A DNA stretch of 64,000 bases from Mesorhizobium sp. WSM4904 (GTDB taxonomy: Bacteria > Pseudomonadota > Alphaproteobacteria > Rhizobiales > Rhizobiaceae), in the NCBI RefSeq assembly GCF_029674545.1, contig NZ_CP121354.1, forward strand, positions 6,457,001-6,521,000, read 5' to 3'. Positions within the stretch are counted from its first letter, which is position 1; each line of letters begins with the position of its first letter. A model generated the notes under the pieces. It saw only the letters and a list, made by a program, of their open reading frames with translations. It made no database searches and had not been told where the DNA came from. This document shows, piece after piece, positions 1 through 8,554 of this stretch. A program made the translations under genes and the position numbers.

Positions 1-174
1 TGCGCGGCGCGCGTCGAAATCCGGTTCAGAAGACGGTCATATATCGATCCTGAGGCGTCCAAAAATCTGCTTCCCGTCAATTCGGACAGGCTGTCCGCTC
101 GCATGCCGAAGCTCACTTGGTCCCAAGACCATGGCCGAGGCATATTGCGGAAGATCGGTTTCCGCAAGCCGTCA

Positions 175-1353
175 TCAAGCCGGCACCTTCGCCTTCAGGC
201 TTGCGGCAGCCATCGCATAGCCGCCGGCCGCGCCATCGATGAAATGAAGGTGATCGCGCTGCAGCGGCGAAGCGACCAGGCATGTCATCAAGGCCGATTT
301 CTGGCGGTGCAGGCCATAGTTGCAGATGCCCGCCTCTTCCGCCTGCTTCAGCCGGTTCTCGATCCGTTGCAACACATCCGCGTCAACGTCGATGGTCATC
401 TTCAAGCCGTCGTCGAACTTCCGGAAATCCGAATTGCTGGCCACGTCGCGTTTGTAGACCTTCGGATCGAAACCGCCGATCGTCCAGCCAAATCGATCGG
501 TGACAGCCGTAAGCGTCATCAGGAACATCACCCACAGCTTCGCCAGCCACCGCCGTCCTGCCGACGCCGTGGCCCGCGCCTCGATATCAAGACCGGCGGG
601 TATCAAACTGTAGTCCGGCCCGTTCACCGGCACCGGGTGGCCATCGCGCTCCTGCCTGCCGGCTAGTGCGATGATGTCGGAAACCAGAAACTGAAAACCG
701 CGCAAGTCGCGCGACGCCCCCGGGATTGCTATGATCGAGACGATTTCCCCGTGCCGGGCTTCGATCGGGTTCCATCGGCAGGAGAGGCCGGTCAGATCCG
801 GCCGCGCGCCGGCGGGCGCAGGATCGATCCGGTAGCGCCCCGCTTTCATCTCGGCTTCCGCCCAACTGCTGCCGCCGCCGCCGAACATGGCATAGAGGAC
901 CGCTTCGGACGCCTGGAACCTCGCCACGCGAACGTCGAGGCCTTGCGCTCTTATGTCCTTTATCGGCACGATTGCGGCACGCAAGGTTAGGTCCAGTTCG
1001 TCCGCCACCCATCTCTGGACGGCCGCCAGCGCGTTGCGGGTGATCTCCAGCGCCGAGCCGGGAACCGCCACGAGCGCACCGTCGCCGCCGAAGACAAACG
1101 GAAGATCTTGCCGGTCCAGCGCATTGAGCAGCGCCGAAATGACGCTGGCACCGGCCATATTGACGGTTTTATAGCGCCCGGCCTTGATCGCCTTGGTCGA
1201 GCCGACGATGTCGGCGGTGGCCAGCGCCCAGCCATCGGGGAGAGGTCGGTAGTTGTCGATATCGGCAACGCTTTCGAACTTTGCGAAGACCGGCAGGGAA
1301 GCGACAAACGGATCGGACGCGGCAGCTGTTTCCATGAGCATCAGATAGCACAT
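175..1353 (-). CDS. DUF3095 family protein, class III cyclase-like
   Basis: About 390 aa, recognised as a DUF3095-type protein. The N-terminal part resembles a class III nucleotidyl cyclase fold: a DIVGST motif follows the first strand (compare FTDxxGST of adenylate cyclases) and FGGDGA lies where the second metal-binding Asp of cyclases sits. The usual substrate-specifying Lys and the N-x3-R pair are not evident, so nucleotide cyclase activity is unproven. The C-terminal half carries an RCDHLHFID-like tail with no known function. The start is ambiguous: Met codons lie at 1353, 1341 and 1335, with only a GGGGA near the first. The gene is divergent from the glycosyltransferase at 1429 and sits near other cyclic-nucleotide genes (MBL hydrolase, cNMP-binding protein, two cyclases), which supports a signalling role. 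Family call fairly sure, function unknown. Confidence 0.75.
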   Translation of the reverse strand: MCYLMLMETAAASDPFVASLPVFAKFESVADIDNYRPLPDGWALATADIVGSTKAIKAGRYKTVNMAGASVISALLNALDRQDLPFVFGGDGALVAVPGSALEITRNALAAVQRWVADELDLTLRAAIVPIKDIRAQGLDVRVARFQASEAVLYAMFGGGGSSWAEAEMKAGRYRIDPAPAGARPDLTGLSCRWNPIEARHGEIVSIIAIPGASRDLRGFQFLVSDIIALAGRQERDGHPVPVNGPDYSLIPAGLDIEARATASAGRRWLAKLWVMFLMTLTAVTDRFGWTIGGFDPKVYKRDVASNSDFRKFDDGLKMTIDVDADVLQRIENRLKQAEEAGICNYGLHRQKSALMTCLVASPLQRDHLHFIDGAAGGYAMAAASLKAKVPA

Positions 1354-1428
1354 TCCCCTGCTTGAAGAGTGAAGTCGATCATGCTTCGAAATTGACTTGC
1401 GCCGGCTTTCCGATGATAGGGTCCGGCG

Positions 1429-2517
1429 ATGCGAATTGCCTTCTATGCGCCGCTGAAGTCACCCAATCATTCCGTTGCCTCCGGCGACCGCCAGATGGCA
1501 AGGATGCTGATCAAGGCTCTGGAGCATGGAGGGCATAGCGTCGAACTAGCATCCGAACTACGCTTCTATCTACGCGAACCGGAGCCAAAAAGTTTCGATG
1601 CGCTTACGATCGAAGCCCGAGAGGAAGCCGCGCGGCTGGCAAGGCTTTGGGATCGCGACGGCAAGCCCGATCTCTGGTTTACCTACCATCCCTACTACAA
1701 GGCGCCCGACCTGATCGGGCCCGGGCTGGCGTCGGCCTTTGGCGTTCCCTATTTGACAGCGGAAGCCTCCTATTCGAGGCGACGCAACGCCGGTTTGTGG
1801 GCCGACACGCAAGCGTTGGTGGCATGGGCCGTCGAACAAGCGGCGCTGAACATCTGCTTCACGCAAAGGGATCGTCAGGGACTGGCAGATGCGATACCCG
1901 GTGCCACTCTCGGCATGCTGCCGCCCTTCATCGACACGTCGTTATTCAGGGAAACACCAGCACGGGGTTGTCCGACGCGCCTCGTTACCGTCGCCATGAT
2001 GCGCCCGGGCGACAAAGTCGCCAGCTACCGCATGCTGGCGCAAGCGCTCGGTGCGATCGGCCACCTGCCCTGGACCATGTCGGTCGTGGGCGACGGGCCT
2101 GCCCGCGAAGAGGTCAAAGCGCAATTCGCCGGCTTGCCCGCCGATCGTATCGATTGGCTTGGCGCGATCGAGCCAGCAGCCGTGCCCGACGTCCTTTATA
2201 GTGGGGGAATTTACGTCTGGCCGGGTTTCGGCGAGGCCTATGGCGTTGCCTATCTTGAAGCACAGGCCGCAGGCCTTCCGGTGGTGGCCCAGGACATCGC
2301 CGGCGTGCCGGAGGTCGTGCGGGATGGCCAGGCCGGGTTTCTCACCCCGCCGGGCGATGTGGCGGCGTTCGCCTGTGCCATTGAAAGGCTGCTGTCTCGT
2401 AACGAGGAAAGAACCATCATGGCCGCAGAAGCCAGACGTTTCATCCTCGAAGAACGTTCCCTCAATGCTGCAGCGGTGCGTCTGGCCGAACTTCTTGCGA
2501 AGATCCCGGTTTCATGA
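1429..2517 (+). CDS. Glycosyltransferase family 4 (GT-B) protein
   Basis: 362 aa. The N-terminal part (MRIAFYAPLKSPNH, then a donor-region AxGDRQMA) and the C-terminal GT-B donor-sugar domain fit GT4 enzymes. The FGEAYGVAYLEAQAAGLPVV segment contains the EX7E motif that binds the nucleotide sugar, followed by GVPEVV. No signal peptide or membrane segment is seen, so it should act at the cytoplasmic face of the membrane. Its stop overlaps the start of the deacetylase at 2514 by 4 bases (ATGA), so the two are translationally coupled and probably act on the same glycan. Donor and acceptor cannot be told from sequence. Confidence 0.88.
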   Translation: MRIAFYAPLKSPNHSVASGDRQMARMLIKALEHGGHSVELASELRFYLREPEPKSFDALTIEAREEAARLARLWDRDGKPDLWFTYHPYYKAPDLIGPGLASAFGVPYLTAEASYSRRRNAGLWADTQALVAWAVEQAALNICFTQRDRQGLADAIPGATLGMLPPFIDTSLFRETPARGCPTRLVTVAMMRPGDKVASYRMLAQALGAIGHLPWTMSVVGDGPAREEVKAQFAGLPADRIDWLGAIEPAAVPDVLYSGGIYVWPGFGEAYGVAYLEAQAAGLPVVAQDIAGVPEVVRDGQAGFLTPPGDVAAFACAIERLLSRNEERTIMAAEARRFILEERSLNAAAVRLAELLAKIPVS

Positions 2518-3278
2518 CATCCGATCAGATCTGGCAACTCTTGGTGGAAGAACTGGCGTGCTGGCAACGGGCGGACCGCAAGGCTGAGTTCTGGCTACGT
2601 GACGATGACGCCGTGGATCCGACGCCTGCGCTTGATCGACTGCTCGCCCTCACCTGTGAATCCGCGGTTCCGGTCACTCTGGCCGTCATTCCGGCCCTGA
2701 CTGATGAGAAGCTTGTCGTTCGGCTTGACGAGGCGCCGCATGCCACGGTCGCCATCCATGGCTGGGCCCACCGAAATCATGCGCCGAAGGGCCAGAAAAA
2801 GCAGGAGCTCGGCGCGCATCGGCCACGCGAGGCGGTGCTCGATGATCTGGCTCGCGGGCTGTCGCACGTAACCGGCCTTCACGGCGCACGTGCCGTTCCG
2901 ATGCTGGTGCCACCCTGGAACAGGATCGACGCCGGCTTGGTTTCCGACCTTGAATCGATAGGATTTGCGGCATTGTCGGTCTTTGGGCCGCCGAGGCCGG
3001 CTTCGCTGACGGTCGTCAACACCAATGTCGACATCATGGATTGGCATGGCACGCGCGGCTGCCGCGATCACGGCATATTGGTTCAGACCATCATCGCGCA
3101 ATTGCGGAACGCATTCGACGGCGGCGAACCAGTCGGCCTGCTCACCCACCATCTCGTACATGATGAGTCGGCCTGGCTTTTCCTCGAACGGCTGTTCACA
3201 GTCACCGCACAGACTGAAGCCTGCGCATGGCTTCCGATCAGGACATTGATCGGGCGTAGCGCTGCCAGAGGAAAATAG
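2514..3278 (+). CDS. NodB-like polysaccharide deacetylase
   Basis: 254 aa, short for the carbohydrate esterase 4 family, with no signal peptide. The metal-binding triad is visible: LRDDDA near residue 28 (catalytic base and metal Asp) and HGWAHRNH near residue 82 (the H-x3-H pair). LVPPWNR near residue 130 matches the family motif 3 (RxxxPPxG/N). It overlaps the upstream GT4 gene by 4 bases. The enzyme probably removes N-acetyl groups from a sugar intermediate in the cytoplasm, as LpxC-independent NodB homologues do, or from a lipid-linked glycan. It ends 1 base before the convergent MBL gene, with no obvious terminator between them. Confidence 0.8.
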   Translation: MTSDQIWQLLVEELACWQRADRKAEFWLRDDDAVDPTPALDRLLALTCESAVPVTLAVIPALTDEKLVVRLDEAPHATVAIHGWAHRNHAPKGQKKQELGAHRPREAVLDDLARGLSHVTGLHGARAVPMLVPPWNRIDAGLVSDLESIGFAALSVFGPPRPASLTVVNTNVDIMDWHGTRGCRDHGILVQTIIAQLRNAFDGGEPVGLLTHHLVHDESAWLFLERLFTVTAQTEACAWLPIRTLIGRSAARGK

Positions 3279-3279
3279 C

Positions 3280-4134
3280 TCAGCGCTTTTTGTGCAATGA
3301 GACTGGAAATTTGAGAGTCTGGCCATCCCGCGCGGCAAAAGCTCCGGCAAATCTCTCCTTGGCCAGTTTCTCGATCTCGTCCAGTTCCTCGTCGGTGCGT
3401 GCCGGATCGTGGTGAACCAGCGCAAGCTCTCGCGCACCGGCCGCCTCGCAGAGCTTGACGCCCTGTTGCCATGTCGAGTGCCCGTTACCGCGGCGGCGTT
3501 CCATTTCCTCCTCGGTGTACGCACAATCGTAGATGACGAGGTCGGCATCTACGATCAGGCCGAGCACCGCCTGATCGAGTTTGCCCGGCTCGTGCTCGGT
3601 GTCGGTGATCACTGCCACGACGCGGCCGCCCCATTCGACCCGGTAGCCTATGCAGCCGCCCGGATGGTTAAGACTGCCGGTTCGGACCACCACCCCTTCC
3701 CGCGGCCGAAGCACGTCTCCGGATATGAAATCGCGGCAGTCGATGCTTGCCTTGCAGATATCGAGCGTCACCGGAAACCACGGCGGCCGCATGAACTCAT
3801 CGACCATCTGCCGGGTCGTCATGCGCCCTGCAAGATGGCCGGACCAGAGCCTGACTTTGACGCTCCGGTCGTAGATCGGCTTGAAGGCCGGCAGCCCGAT
3901 GATGTGATCGTAATGGCAATGGGTGAAAAACAGGTCGAAATCGGTCACGCCCGACGCCCGAAGTGCCCCGCCGGCAGGTCGCAGGCCGGAGCCCGCGTCG
4001 AACAGAAGCGTATGCTTTCCGCATCGCATCTCAATGCAGATCGTGTTGCCGCCATAACGGGAGAATTCTGGCCCCGATACCGAAATGCTGCCGCGCACCC
4101 CCCAAAACCTGACCAGGAAAACGTCGTCCTCCAT
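3280..4134 (-). CDS. MBL-fold metallo-hydrolase (phosphodiesterase-like)
   Basis: 284 aa from the ATG at 4134. That start is preferred because AAAGGAG lies 7-8 bases upstream; the longer reading frame starts at 4158. The WGVRGS start followed by GGNT is typical of the MBL group that includes PhnP and cAMP phosphodiesterase-like proteins. The zinc motif is complete: THCHYDH (HxHxDH) with a later DTEHEPG, a YDCAYTEEEM segment and LVHHDP. No signal peptide. It sits 51 bases downstream of a cNMP-binding-domain gene on the same strand and close to a cyclase-like gene. Hydrolysis of a cyclic nucleotide is therefore an attractive but unproven role. RNA or phosphonate substrates remain possible. Confidence 0.8.
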   Translation of the reverse strand: MEDDVFLVRFWGVRGSISVSGPEFSRYGGNTICIEMRCGKHTLLFDAGSGLRPAGGALRASGVTDFDLFFTHCHYDHIIGLPAFKPIYDRSVKVRLWSGHLAGRMTTRQMVDEFMRPPWFPVTLDICKASIDCRDFISGDVLRPREGVVVRTGSLNHPGGCIGYRVEWGGRVVAVITDTEHEPGKLDQAVLGLIVDADLVIYDCAYTEEEMERRRGNGHSTWQQGVKLCEAAGARELALVHHDPARTDEELDEIEKLAKERFAGAFAARDGQTLKFPVSLHKKR

Positions 4135-4209
4135 GCTGCTCCTTTGCGGTCCAGTCACCCATGCTAGCCGGCGTCGTCACGACGGCGAGGATCAGGCGCG
4201 CGTCGCTGG

Positions 4210-4659
4210 TTACTTGGCGCTCCGTGCGTCGATCAGATCTGCGGTAGTATGGCTCAGGCGATCGGCGAGGACCCGCACCATCTCGATGGTCATGTCCGGG
4301 AACTCCCTCATAAGCCTTAGGAAATGATCTTTTCGGATTCTCAAGGCTTCCAGCGGACTCGCGGCTCTGACGGTGGCGGTGCGACTGCTGTTGCACAATA
4401 TGGCGATCTCGCCAACGATCGAATTTGGCACCAGTTCGGCAACTTTTATCGGTCCGCTGTCGGAATCGACCAAAATATCCGCCTTGCCTGAAAGGATGAC
4501 ATAGGCGGCATCTCCCTCGTCGCCCTGCCGGAAAAGGATCTGGCCGGCACTGTAGCTTACGCGATCGGATGTGAACGCAAGCAGCTTGAGTTTTGCCAGC
4601 TCTATGCCGGAGAACAAGGGAACGCGTTGCAGCATTCCAACCTCATCCTTGAGCAGCAT
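4210..4659 (-). CDS. Stand-alone cyclic nucleotide-binding domain protein
   Basis: 149 aa, almost entirely one cNMP-binding beta-roll: FSGIELAKLKLLAF, GQILFRQGDEGDAAYVILSGKADIL, then VGEIAILCNSSRTATVRA, which is the phosphate-binding cassette with Glu and Arg. There is no HTH or effector domain, so it is not a Crp-type transcription factor. It must act through a partner. A good Shine-Dalgarno (GGAAGG) lies 8 bases before the ATG. It lies between the MBL hydrolase and the 904-aa ABC-like gene, both on the same strand. A role as a cAMP/cGMP-sensing subunit for one of these neighbours is an inference. Confidence 0.88.
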   Translation of the reverse strand: MLLKDEVGMLQRVPLFSGIELAKLKLLAFTSDRVSYSAGQILFRQGDEGDAAYVILSGKADILVDSDSGPIKVAELVPNSIVGEIAILCNSSRTATVRAASPLEALRIRKDHFLRLMREFPDMTIEMVRVLADRLSHTTADLIDARSAK

Positions 4660-4849
4660 TGTCGCAACCTTCCCAACATTTACGTCCGCGAGACTAGAAC
4701 AACCGACGCCCAGATGGAATCAATTCTGCTTGCGGATAGCGGGATGAACCACGCGAAACGTGGCGAGCCCGATCCGTTGGAAACCTTAATCCCTTGACCT
4801 CGCGGCAAGTTCCCACCGGCAGAATGATCCCATCTGAGTGTCCAATGCT

Positions 4850-7564
4850 CTATGACAGCAGTTCCTTGAAAATACCGTCCCCTGTCAAAAGTCCCTCGTG
4901 TGTTCCGTCTTCCACCAAACGACCCGAGTCGAAGACGACAACGCGATCGAACATCATCGCCATTGCCGGATTCGTCACGACCCACACAATTGCCGGCGAA
5001 CGGCCGTCGCGTCTTGCTTCCTCGAGCACGTTTTGCAGCACCTTGTCCTGTACGCGCTGGTCGAGCGCCGACAGCGGCCGGTTGAGAATGAGAAAATCGG
5101 GACGCTTGAGCAAGGCCCGGGCAACATCGAGCTTCTGTCGCTGTCCACCGGTCAACCGCCTGCCGCCTGCGCCGACGTTGAAGTCCAAACCGACATCCAG
5201 CAGTTCGGCGTAAAGCCCCAGTTCATCAAGAATGTCATAGACGATCGAGCGTATGCGGTCCGGCGCGTCGGGATGATTGCTGCCCAGACGCCCGAACAGG
5301 ACATTGTCCATGACGGTAGCCGCGGCAATGTATTTGGCAGGATCGTACCGTTCGACCGCGTTTTGCAGCTCGGGCGGCAGGTCTTCATAGAACTGGTTGC
5401 GCGCGGCGACGATCTTGTTCATCAGCTCGTCGCTCAGCAGGCCGAAGCGGTGCCGGGGTTCGATATAGGCGAAGCTCAGCGTGACGATCATGGCGCGGTC
5501 GTTTTCCGGAACCGCCTCGTAGGGGCGGTTCTTGAGCCTTTGCAGCAAGGTCTCGTAGGCGGGTATCTCTTCGGCGCTCATGAAGGTGAGTTGCTGGAAG
5601 AACTGGTGGTCGGGCGGCAGGTCGGCAAACAGCTCGATCGCCTGTTCGGCGATCTCCATGCCCATTTCGTAGAGCGTGCGATCGAGGCCGGATTGCCTCA
5701 GCACGGAAGCAAAATAGGGATTTGCCGCCAGCCCCCTGTCGGCCAGCTCCGGGCCGGCGGCCGCGCCGAAGAGCAGGTTCTGGCCGATCGTTGCTTCCTT
5801 GTTGTAGGCGCCTGGTTCGAAAGGAACCACCAGCCCGCTCAGCCCCTCGTGTTCCAGCCGGGCTCGCAGCGCCGCGCGCAGTTCGACGATACGCCTGGCA
5901 AGCTCCGTGTGACGCTTGAGGTCGGCCGTGGAGCGCAAGCCAAGATCCAGAATGTCGCGCGACAGAACAACCGCGTCGAGCACGCGGCGTACAGCTTCAA
6001 AGAGGTCGTGCGGACCGGTGGCGCCTGCGGAAGCATAGTTGATCCAGTCGCTGTTGATATCGATATCCGAATTGCCCGACCGGCGCGCCTCGTTGATGTT
6101 CCAGCGGTGCTGGTCTGCCGCGGCACCGTCATAAGTCACCGATGTCAGCGGCGCATGCTTCAACCCGTAGAGCAGATTGTCGCGGAGGCTTGCCTGGAAC
6201 AGGAAAACATCCGACGACGCATAGGACATGCGCCGTCCAGTCACTGCCTCGGGGAGTTCCAGCAGGTCGTCGGCGCCCGAAGCGACCCTTCCGCTTTCCG
6301 GCCAGTTCAGCCGCGCGAAAGCCTCCGCAAGCGCTTCCGCCCCACCTGTTGCGGTACTGACCAGCGCCACCGTCTCGCCCGGCTTGACCTGGAGGGAGAT
6401 ACGGTCGAGGAGCATTGCACCGCCATCGTCTGCCATGGACAGGCTGATCGCCGACAGCGGGTCGGTCATCGGACCAGGATCGTCGATCGTCAATGCCCCG
6501 ATTCTCGGCGCAATGAGACCCTCGACGGTGAACTGTTCGACGACCTGCTGATATTTGACCTGGACATCCTGCCGATCCTGATCCCAGTCGATCAGTTCCT
6601 TCATCGGTCCGGGCAGATCCTTGTAGGCGCCGATCACGGCTACGAGCTGGCCGACGTCCAGCCGCCCCTGGATAACCAGATACCCGCCGACCATGTAGAA
6701 CAGAAAGGGCGTGACCTGCGCGAGAAAATTGTTGAGGAACTTCACCATGAATTTCCATTGGTAAAGGTCGAAGCGTATCTTGAAGATGAGTCCGAGCCGG
6801 GCAGCAATGTCGGCGCGCTCGTAGTTTGATGTATCGTGGACGTGGACCGCGCCGATGCCGTCGACGATTTCGCCGACCCGGCCCGAAAGCGCGCGCGCCG
6901 TCAGCTGCCGTTTGCGCCCGAGTACGATCAGCCGGCGCCGCATTCGCGGGATGAGCACGATCTGGATCGCCACGATCACGGCCGCGATCATTCCGAGCCA
7001 GAAGTTCTGGACCAGGATGAACAGCATGGCCGTCAGCGCCTGGCCGCCGAGCAGTACCGGCTGCAGGAAGGCATCGCCGATGAAGCCGCCCAGCGGCTCC
7101 ACCTCGTCCTTGACCATGGTCGCCACTTCGGCGGATTTCACGCGCTTGAAGTAACGGGGCGGGAACCGCAGCACACGATCGACCAGATCGAAGCGGATAC
7201 GCCGCAGCATGCGTTCGCCGAGGCGGCCCTTGTAGGTGTTGATGTAGAGTTTGAACAGGCCGTTGATGATGACGAGCAGGAGGAACACGAGGCTCAGGGC
7301 GAACAGCGTCGCCGTCCGGTCGAGCTGAAAACCGGGGAAGAACTGGACCTCTCCGATGAACGGCAGGTTATAGTGCAGCTTCATGAAGGGCTGGGTCGCG
7401 CCCGGTTGTTCGAAGCCCCGGCCCTGGATCGGGCCGTTGACGATCAGCTTCGGCAGGTCGAAGGACATGAAATACGGGATCATCGAAAGCAGGACAATAA
7501 TCAGTATCCAGAGCTGCTGCTTCTTTGTGTGCGTCCAGATATAGCGGGCTAGGCTGGGTTCCAT
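4850..7564 (-). CDS. ABC exporter-like membrane protein with degenerate ATPase motifs
   Basis: 904 aa. Residues 1-345 form an ABC exporter-type membrane domain with about six hydrophobic segments, two of them near 20-35 and 86-104. The nucleotide-binding part is abnormal. The P-loop position (about 403-410) reads STATGGAE and lacks GK[S/T]. Walker B (about 824-830) reads FLILNRP, with Asn and Arg in place of Asp-Glu. The H-loop reads VTNP, without His. Only the signature (LTGGQ, 804-808), the D-loop (SALD) and three NLLFG-like segments (about 463, 596 and 754) survive. About 280 extra residues separate the two halves of the NBD. ATP hydrolysis seems impossible by the standard mechanism. The reading frame is intact, so this looks like a selected pseudo-transporter and not a dead gene. 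The cNMP-binding gene lies next to it. Confidence 0.85.
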   Translation of the reverse strand: MEPSLARYIWTHTKKQQLWILIIVLLSMIPYFMSFDLPKLIVNGPIQGRGFEQPGATQPFMKLHYNLPFIGEVQFFPGFQLDRTATLFALSLVFLLLVIINGLFKLYINTYKGRLGERMLRRIRFDLVDRVLRFPPRYFKRVKSAEVATMVKDEVEPLGGFIGDAFLQPVLLGGQALTAMLFILVQNFWLGMIAAVIVAIQIVLIPRMRRRLIVLGRKRQLTARALSGRVGEIVDGIGAVHVHDTSNYERADIAARLGLIFKIRFDLYQWKFMVKFLNNFLAQVTPFLFYMVGGYLVIQGRLDVGQLVAVIGAYKDLPGPMKELIDWDQDRQDVQVKYQQVVEQFTVEGLIAPRIGALTIDDPGPMTDPLSAISLSMADDGGAMLLDRISLQVKPGETVALVSTATGGAEALAEAFARLNWPESGRVASGADDLLELPEAVTGRRMSYASSDVFLFQASLRDNLLYGLKHAPLTSVTYDGAAADQHRWNINEARRSGNSDIDINSDWINYASAGATGPHDLFEAVRRVLDAVVLSRDILDLGLRSTADLKRHTELARRIVELRAALRARLEHEGLSGLVVPFEPGAYNKEATIGQNLLFGAAAGPELADRGLAANPYFASVLRQSGLDRTLYEMGMEIAEQAIELFADLPPDHQFFQQLTFMSAEEIPAYETLLQRLKNRPYEAVPENDRAMIVTLSFAYIEPRHRFGLLSDELMNKIVAARNQFYEDLPPELQNAVERYDPAKYIAAATVMDNVLFGRLGSNHPDAPDRIRSIVYDILDELGLYAELLDVGLDFNVGAGGRRLTGGQRQKLDVARALLKRPDFLILNRPLSALDQRVQDKVLQNVLEEARRDGRSPAIVWVVTNPAMAMMFDRVVVFDSGRLVEDGTHEGLLTGDGIFKELLS

Positions 7565-7723
7565 ATGCGACTGTGGACCTTCAGTTTAAGGAACAAAGTA
7601 AAAGCATCAGCTGGTGAGCGGCGCATCGGCTATCATCGCCGGCGATACCTTCGAAGCCTGCGAGGCGGCTTGGCGGGGCAAGATTGCGTTGTGTCGCCCG
7701 AAATCCCGAAATACAAGACGAAT

Positions 7724-8398
7724 ATGATGGATGTCACGCAACCACGCAATGCCGGCATGGACGGGCACGAGCAAGCCTTGGATCTCACGCGGGGAATTGC
7801 CGCCTATGTCAACCACCCTCTCGTGGCAGGGCTGGCGCGCGTTATCGCCAAGCATCCGACGGCCGACATCGCCAACGCCTTCAACCACAAGCAGGTCGCC
7901 TGCAAGATGTGGGCGCTCGACAGGCTGTTCGAAAGCTGTGGCGGCCGGTTCGGGCGCATATGGGTTTTGGGTGGATGGTACGGCGTATTGCCGGCGATGC
8001 TTTTCAACGATGCCCGCTTCGACATCGCGGCTGTCGATAGCATTGATATCGACCCCGAAGTCGCGCCGGTCGCCCGGACCCTCAATCGGGAAGCCGGCGA
8101 CCGGTTCCGGGCGCTGACGGCAGATATGTACGCACTCGACTATGCAGCCGGGCGGTCCGACCTCATCGTCAATACGAGTTGCGAACACATAGCCGATTTG
8201 CGCGCCTGGCTTGCTCTCATTCCGCGGGGCACGAATGTACTGCTGCAATCCAACGATTATTTCAGCGAGCCGACGCACATCAACTGCGTTGGTTCACTTG
8301 CTGCCTTCGAAGCAATGGCGGCGCTGCGGGAGATGCGGTTCTCAGGCGAGCTGCCGACAAAGAACTATACGCGCTTCATGCTGATCGGAACCGTTTGA
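7724..8398 (+). CDS. SAM-dependent methyltransferase-like protein
   Basis: Predicted start at the double ATG at 7724/7727, giving about 224 aa. A longer frame from 7565 exists but its first 50 residues look non-coding and would overlap the promoter of the divergent ABC-like gene. The centre shows a Rossmann-like pattern: IWVLGGWYGVLPAML (motif I, with GGWYG for the usual GxGxG), then AVDSIDIDPEVAPVA (acidic end of strand 2) and DLIVNTSCEHIADL. These fit a class I methyltransferase of a poorly described type. Substrate unknown. It lies on the plus strand between two minus-strand blocks and is followed by a dispersed repeat. Confidence 0.65.
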   Translation: MMDVTQPRNAGMDGHEQALDLTRGIAAYVNHPLVAGLARVIAKHPTADIANAFNHKQVACKMWALDRLFESCGGRFGRIWVLGGWYGVLPAMLFNDARFDIAAVDSIDIDPEVAPVARTLNREAGDRFRALTADMYALDYAAGRSDLIVNTSCEHIADLRAWLALIPRGTNVLLQSNDYFSEPTHINCVGSLAAFEAMAALREMRFSGELPTKNYTRFMLIGTV

Positions 8399-8451
8399 GG
8401 CATTTTCGCCCGGAGGAACATGGCGTTCCGCGACAACGACATCGCGCGCCC

Positions 8452-8550
8452 GTTAGAGCAATTCTAGGAAAATGTGTAACGGTTTTCCGTCCGGAATTGC
8501 GCAAAAAACAAATAGATGGAGCAGTTCAGCATTTCCGTGAAACGATGAAC
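8452..8550 (-). repeat. Dispersed intergenic palindromic repeat, copy A
   Basis: About 99 bases. Read on the minus strand it matches the 58176-58273 copy almost base for base: GTTCAYCGTTTCACGGAAA, then GCAATTCCGGRCGGAAAACCG, then a CACA/TTTTCCTRGAATTGCTC end. It contains internal inverted repeats and lies between convergent genes. Similar elements are common between genes in Mesorhizobium-type genomes (recollection, not searched). It may act as a bidirectional terminator or mRNA 3'-end structure. Confidence 0.8.
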
Positions 8551-8554
8551 GGCA

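Noticed and set aside
1..174. End of another gene at the left edge
   Set aside because: No frame gave a recognisable protein tail in this short stretch.
4898..6829. 643-aa plus-strand open frame
   Set aside because: It is the reverse complement of the ABC-like gene; its protein is low in normal composition and has no motif.
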